DNA of 27,044 nt from JBLIOB01 sp047639575 (GTDB taxonomy: Bacteria; Bacteroidota; Bacteroidia; Flavobacteriales_D; Parvicellaceae), in assembly GCA_047639575.1 (NCBI GenBank), contig JBLIOB010000019.1:1-27044 (forward strand). Direction: 5' to 3'. Positions 24,962-27,044 of the stretch are shown here, one piece after another. Numbering within the stretch: position 1 is the first letter of the stretch; each line of letters opens with the position of its first letter. A program made the translations under genes and the position numbers. The notes below the pieces were generated by a model. The model saw nothing but the letters and a program-made list of their open reading frames with translations, was not told the DNA's origin and did not search any database.

Positions 24962-25222
24962 ATGAAAAAGTTAGTAACACTTGTAATGATTGCAGCAGCT
25001 ACAACTTTCGCTATGACATCTTGTGGTGGTGGTGAAGAAGCAGCAAGCTCTTGGGCTGATGCAGTAACAGAAGGCATGAACGAAGCAGTTGATGCAGCGA
25101 ATGAAGAAATGGCAGTTCCTGAAGAAGCGCCTGTAGTTGATGAAGTACCAGCTGATGTTGATACTACTGCTGCTATGGACGAAGTTCCAGCTGAAGAGCC
25201 AACGGAAACTACTGAGCACTAA
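24962..25222 (+). CDS. Tiny acidic lipoprotein, function unknown
   Basis: The ATG at 24962 gives 86 residues and a classic lipoprotein signal ending AMTSC (lipid Cys at residue 21); the longer frame starting at 24848 runs through the promoter region and is rejected. The mature ~65 residues are low-complexity and very acidic, built on Glu, Ala, Val and Pro (EEAPVVDEVPADVD, MDEVPAEEPTE), with no fold I recognise. Its signal peptide is almost the same as that of the lipoprotein 120 bases downstream. It has its own -7 box and terminator, so it is a single-gene unit that may be highly expressed. Confidence 0.75.
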   Translation: MKKLVTLVMIAAATTFAMTSCGGGEEAASSWADAVTEGMNEAVDAANEEMAVPEEAPVVDEVPADVDTTAAMDEVPAEEPTETTEH

Positions 25223-25244
25223 GCTTAATAGTTTGTAAAACATT

Positions 25245-25282
25245 AAAAAGGGACACTTCGTTGTAAGTTGTCCCTTTTTTTT
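25245..25282 (+). terminator. Rho-independent terminator
   Basis: AAAAGGGACA...CTT pairs with AAG...TGTCCCTTTT with one bulge, followed by an eight-T run, 22 bases after the first acidic lipoprotein gene. Confidence 0.85.
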
Positions 25283-25344
25283 ATTTTTACCACTTATAAA
25301 AACCAAATCCTGTGGATGTTATGCCCGGATTGAAAACTAAAATC

Positions 25345-25656
25345 ATGAAAAAAGTAATAGTATTATCGATGATTGTTGCAGCCGGATCGTTTGCAATGAC
25401 ATCTTGTGGAGGAGTAACTGTTGAAGATCATACTGATTCAGTTGAGACTACTGACGAGACTACAGATGAGACTAGCGAAGAAAGCGCTGGTGGATTAGGT
25501 GGACTTTTTGGAAGCATCGTAAAAGAAGGAATTGAAGGACTAGAGGAAGGTATCGGTGAATTCACTGATTCTCTTCAAGTTGCTGTTGATTCTTTGAATG
25601 CAAAAATGGCAAATGGTATTGACGAAGTTGAAGTTGATGAGCCTATAGAAGATTAG
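25345..25656 (+). CDS. Second small acidic lipoprotein, function unknown
   Basis: The ATG at 25345 gives 103 residues; the frame's earlier ATGs (25312, 25321) would place charged residues before the signal and are rejected. The signal (MKKVIVLSMIVAAGSFAMTSC) closely resembles that of the upstream lipoprotein, including an identical stretch around AMTSCGG, suggesting duplication of at least the leader. The mature part starts with an acidic Thr/Glu tract (DHTDSVETTDETTDETSEE), then a Gly-rich GGLGGLFGSIVKEGIEGL and an amphipathic helix (FTDSLQVAVDSLNAKMANGI) before an acidic tail. No known domain. It is followed by its own strong terminator. Confidence 0.75.
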   Translation: MKKVIVLSMIVAAGSFAMTSCGGVTVEDHTDSVETTDETTDETSEESAGGLGGLFGSIVKEGIEGLEEGIGEFTDSLQVAVDSLNAKMANGIDEVEVDEPIED

Positions 25657-25676
25657 ACTTCTTAGAAAACATTGAG

Positions 25677-25708
25677 AGCCTCTTTACTTCTAGTAAAGAG
25701 GCTTTTTT
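25677..25708 (+). terminator. Rho-independent terminator
   Basis: AGCCTCTTTACT (25677-25688) and AGTAAAGAGGCT (25692-25703) form a perfect 12-bp stem with loop TCT, followed by a T-run. It ends the second acidic lipoprotein transcript. Confidence 0.95.
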
Positions 25709-25741
25709 GTTTTTGGTACAAATTGTGATAGATTTAGAAAT

Positions 25742-26071
25742 ATGAATGAACCAGATCAAGCTAACGAAGAACAAGAATCAAAACCCTCAAAAGGAAAGAA
25801 AGCACTTAAAATAATTCTGATCATTTTCGGAGTATTCTTTGTCCTGCTTATTATTGCAATAGTAATAATGTGGTTTGCTTTAAGGGCTGCACCTGTGCCA
25901 GAAAATATCGAAATTCAGTTTAGTGAAGATTCTTCAAATACAACGGACACATCGGACGTGAACATATTAAATGACCAGTTTAATGATCCAATGTTTGACG
26001 ATATGGACTTCGGAGATGATATTTCAGATTCGCTTGCTCCCGAAGATGACACCTTAGAAATTTCCGTTTAA
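25742..26071 (+). CDS. Single-pass membrane protein with acidic tail, function unknown
   Basis: A 109-residue protein with a charged N-terminus rich in Glu and Lys, one strong membrane helix (about 22-46, LKIILIIFGVFFVLLIIAIV), then a ~60-residue acidic, disordered-looking tail full of Asp, Asn and Ser (DDMDFGDDISDSLAPEDD). The positive residues KGKK before the helix predict an inside N-terminus with the tail in the periplasm. No domain recognised. Its stop overlaps tail-to-tail with the stop of the S41 protease gene on the other strand. It follows the second acidic lipoprotein after a terminator, so it needs its own promoter, which I did not find. Confidence 0.65.
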   Translation: MNEPDQANEEQESKPSKGKKALKIILIIFGVFFVLLIIAIVIMWFALRAAPVPENIEIQFSEDSSNTTDTSDVNILNDQFNDPMFDDMDFGDDISDSLAPEDDTLEISV

Positions 26072-27044
26072 CGTTTATCCAATTCTCCTATGGCTCTGGT
26101 GACTTCTTTGTCTTTGGCAATAAAAACAGTAAACCAGCCACTTTCTTGCCATGCGTTCTGTGCGATATGCGCTTTCAAACGAGTTTTGATCCTAGAAGCT
26201 GAAGCAGTGATGCCGTATTTATCTGGTTCTACTTCATGAGCTTCACTTGCAAACGTGATAAAATCTTGATACATCTCCTCAGTGATTTCAAATCTTTCAT
26301 CAAAATCTTTCGCATTGCGATAGCCAGCGAGCTTCATTCGATTTGCATCCACGTATTCAAAAGAAAATTCTGTAAACGATGGGGTAAAAGCTAAATCCGT
26401 TAAGTATGCGGAAGCCCCAGCTGTATCTAAAGGAATAAATAAATCTGGGAAAATCCCCCCACCACCATAAACGATGCGACCTTTTGGTGTAGAGAATTTT
26501 TCTAACTCTTCCATAGCCACACTATCTATTCCATAGAACTCACCATTCTCATATCGATTAGCGTATTCAGCACCGTAGTCAATTCCATCACCGTACGGTT
26601 TCTGAATGCATCTTCCAGTAGGAGTATAGTAACGCGCAATTGTCAAGCGCATTGCAGATCCATCAGATAAAGGAATAGGTTCTTGAACAAGACCTTTGCC
26701 ATACGACCTTCTGCCGAGTACAATTCCAAGATCATTATCCTGTATTGCGCCAGCAACAATCTCACTAGCCGATGCTGTATTTGCGTCAATCAAAACGGCC
26801 ACGTCTACCGCTTCCAATCTGCCTCGATTCGTAGCGAAATAGTCCATTCTGCCGTTATACCTACCTTCTGTATAGACGATCATTTTTCCATTTTTCAAAA
26901 ATTGATCTGCCAATTCCACTGCTGCGTGCAAGTATCCTCCTCCATTACCTCTTAGGTCAAGGATTAATTTTTTCATTCCATTATTTAGCAATTTTTTTGC
27001 CGCCTGTTCGAATTCAAGTGGGGTTGTTTCTGCAAACCGCGCTA
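26068..27044 (-). CDS. S41-family C-terminal processing peptidase (CtpA-like), N-terminus outside window
   Basis: The frame is open to the window edge, so about 325 C-terminal residues are visible; the internal TTG at 26991 is not a start. The opening RFAETTPLEFEQAAKKLLNN leads into LILDLRGNGGGYLHAAVELAD, the core of S41 tail-specific proteases. The catalytic Ser lies in ANTASASEIVAGAIQDN and the catalytic Lys in GRRSYGKGLVQ; both are intact. TPTGRCIQKPYGDG and DLFIPLDT are usual for the Bacteroidota branch. The PDZ domain and signal peptide would be in the missing part. These periplasmic enzymes cut exported or envelope proteins near the C-terminus. It converges on the acidic membrane protein gene. 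Confidence 0.93.
   Translation of the reverse strand, partial: ARFAETTPLEFEQAAKKLLNNGMKKLILDLRGNGGGYLHAAVELADQFLKNGKMIVYTEGRYNGRMDYFATNRGRLEAVDVAVLIDANTASASEIVAGAIQDNDLGIVLGRRSYGKGLVQEPIPLSDGSAMRLTIARYYTPTGRCIQKPYGDGIDYGAEYANRYENGEFYGIDSVAMEELEKFSTPKGRIVYGGGGIFPDLFIPLDTAGASAYLTDLAFTPSFTEFSFEYVDANRMKLAGYRNAKDFDERFEITEEMYQDFITFASEAHEVEPDKYGITASASRIKTRLKAHIAQNAWQESGWFTVFIAKDKEVTRAIGELDKR

Noticed and set aside
24971..25306. 111-residue minus-strand frame rich in Cys, Phe and Ser over the first acidic lipoprotein
   Set aside because: It mirrors the low-complexity acidic coding strand and runs through the terminator hairpin; no start signal or motif supports it.

Overview
The window looks like ordinary chromosome of an AT-rich Bacteroidota bacterium, most likely a marine Flavobacteriales-type lineage. 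Supporting signs are many short lipoproteins with a Cys at the end of the signal peptide, starts that mostly lack Shine-Dalgarno sequences, several TAnnTTTG elements (the Bacteroidota -7 box), and families largely confined to this phylum: a Big_5-type lipoprotein, a DUF4270 protein, a SprA-like outer-membrane protein and a short glycogen-synthase-like GT5 protein next to glmS. I saw no tRNA, rRNA, CRISPR array, insertion sequence, integrase or phage gene.

Layout. 1-1176 (+): the 3' end of a transglycosylase-like gene, then an omega-amidase. 1163-4447 (-): a comF / free-Met-sulfoxide reductase / Big_5 lipoprotein operon, whose distal end holds a decayed OmpA-domain gene that standard gene calling would miss. 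4590-5561 (+): a membrane-anchored coiled-coil protein. 5776-9270 (-): a very large outer-membrane beta-barrel protein. 9454-13027 (+): an oligopeptide-type substrate-binding lipoprotein, then a coupled pair (OmpA-type lipoprotein plus small lipoprotein). 13040-14413 (-): radA. 14558-15565 (+): an unknown lipoprotein. 15579-16606: two broken genes facing each other across a shared terminator, one frameshifted and one with a single nonsense codon. 16664-18895 (-): panC, panD and a flippase-like membrane protein. 18994-23652 (+): GT5-like protein, DUF4270 lipoprotein, glmS and an L,D-transpeptidase. 23713-24780 (-): superoxide dismutase and a TM2 protein. 24962-26071 (+): two tiny acidic lipoproteins and an acidic single-pass membrane protein. 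26068-27044 (-): the C-terminal part of an S41 (CtpA-like) protease.

Much of the content concerns the cell envelope: amino-sugar precursor supply (glmS), peptidoglycan cross-linking or turnover (L,D-transpeptidase, SLT-like protein), peptidoglycan-binding OmpA domains, outer-membrane proteins and lipoproteins, and a periplasmic protease. Pantothenate/CoA synthesis (panC, panD), DNA repair (radA) and oxidative-damage repair (fRMsr, SOD) make up the rest.

I found no clear novel multi-gene system. The least expected content is three disrupted genes hidden in apparent intergenic DNA (1163-1705, 15579-16006, 16079-16606) and a pair of near-identical signal peptides on small acidic lipoproteins around 25 kb.
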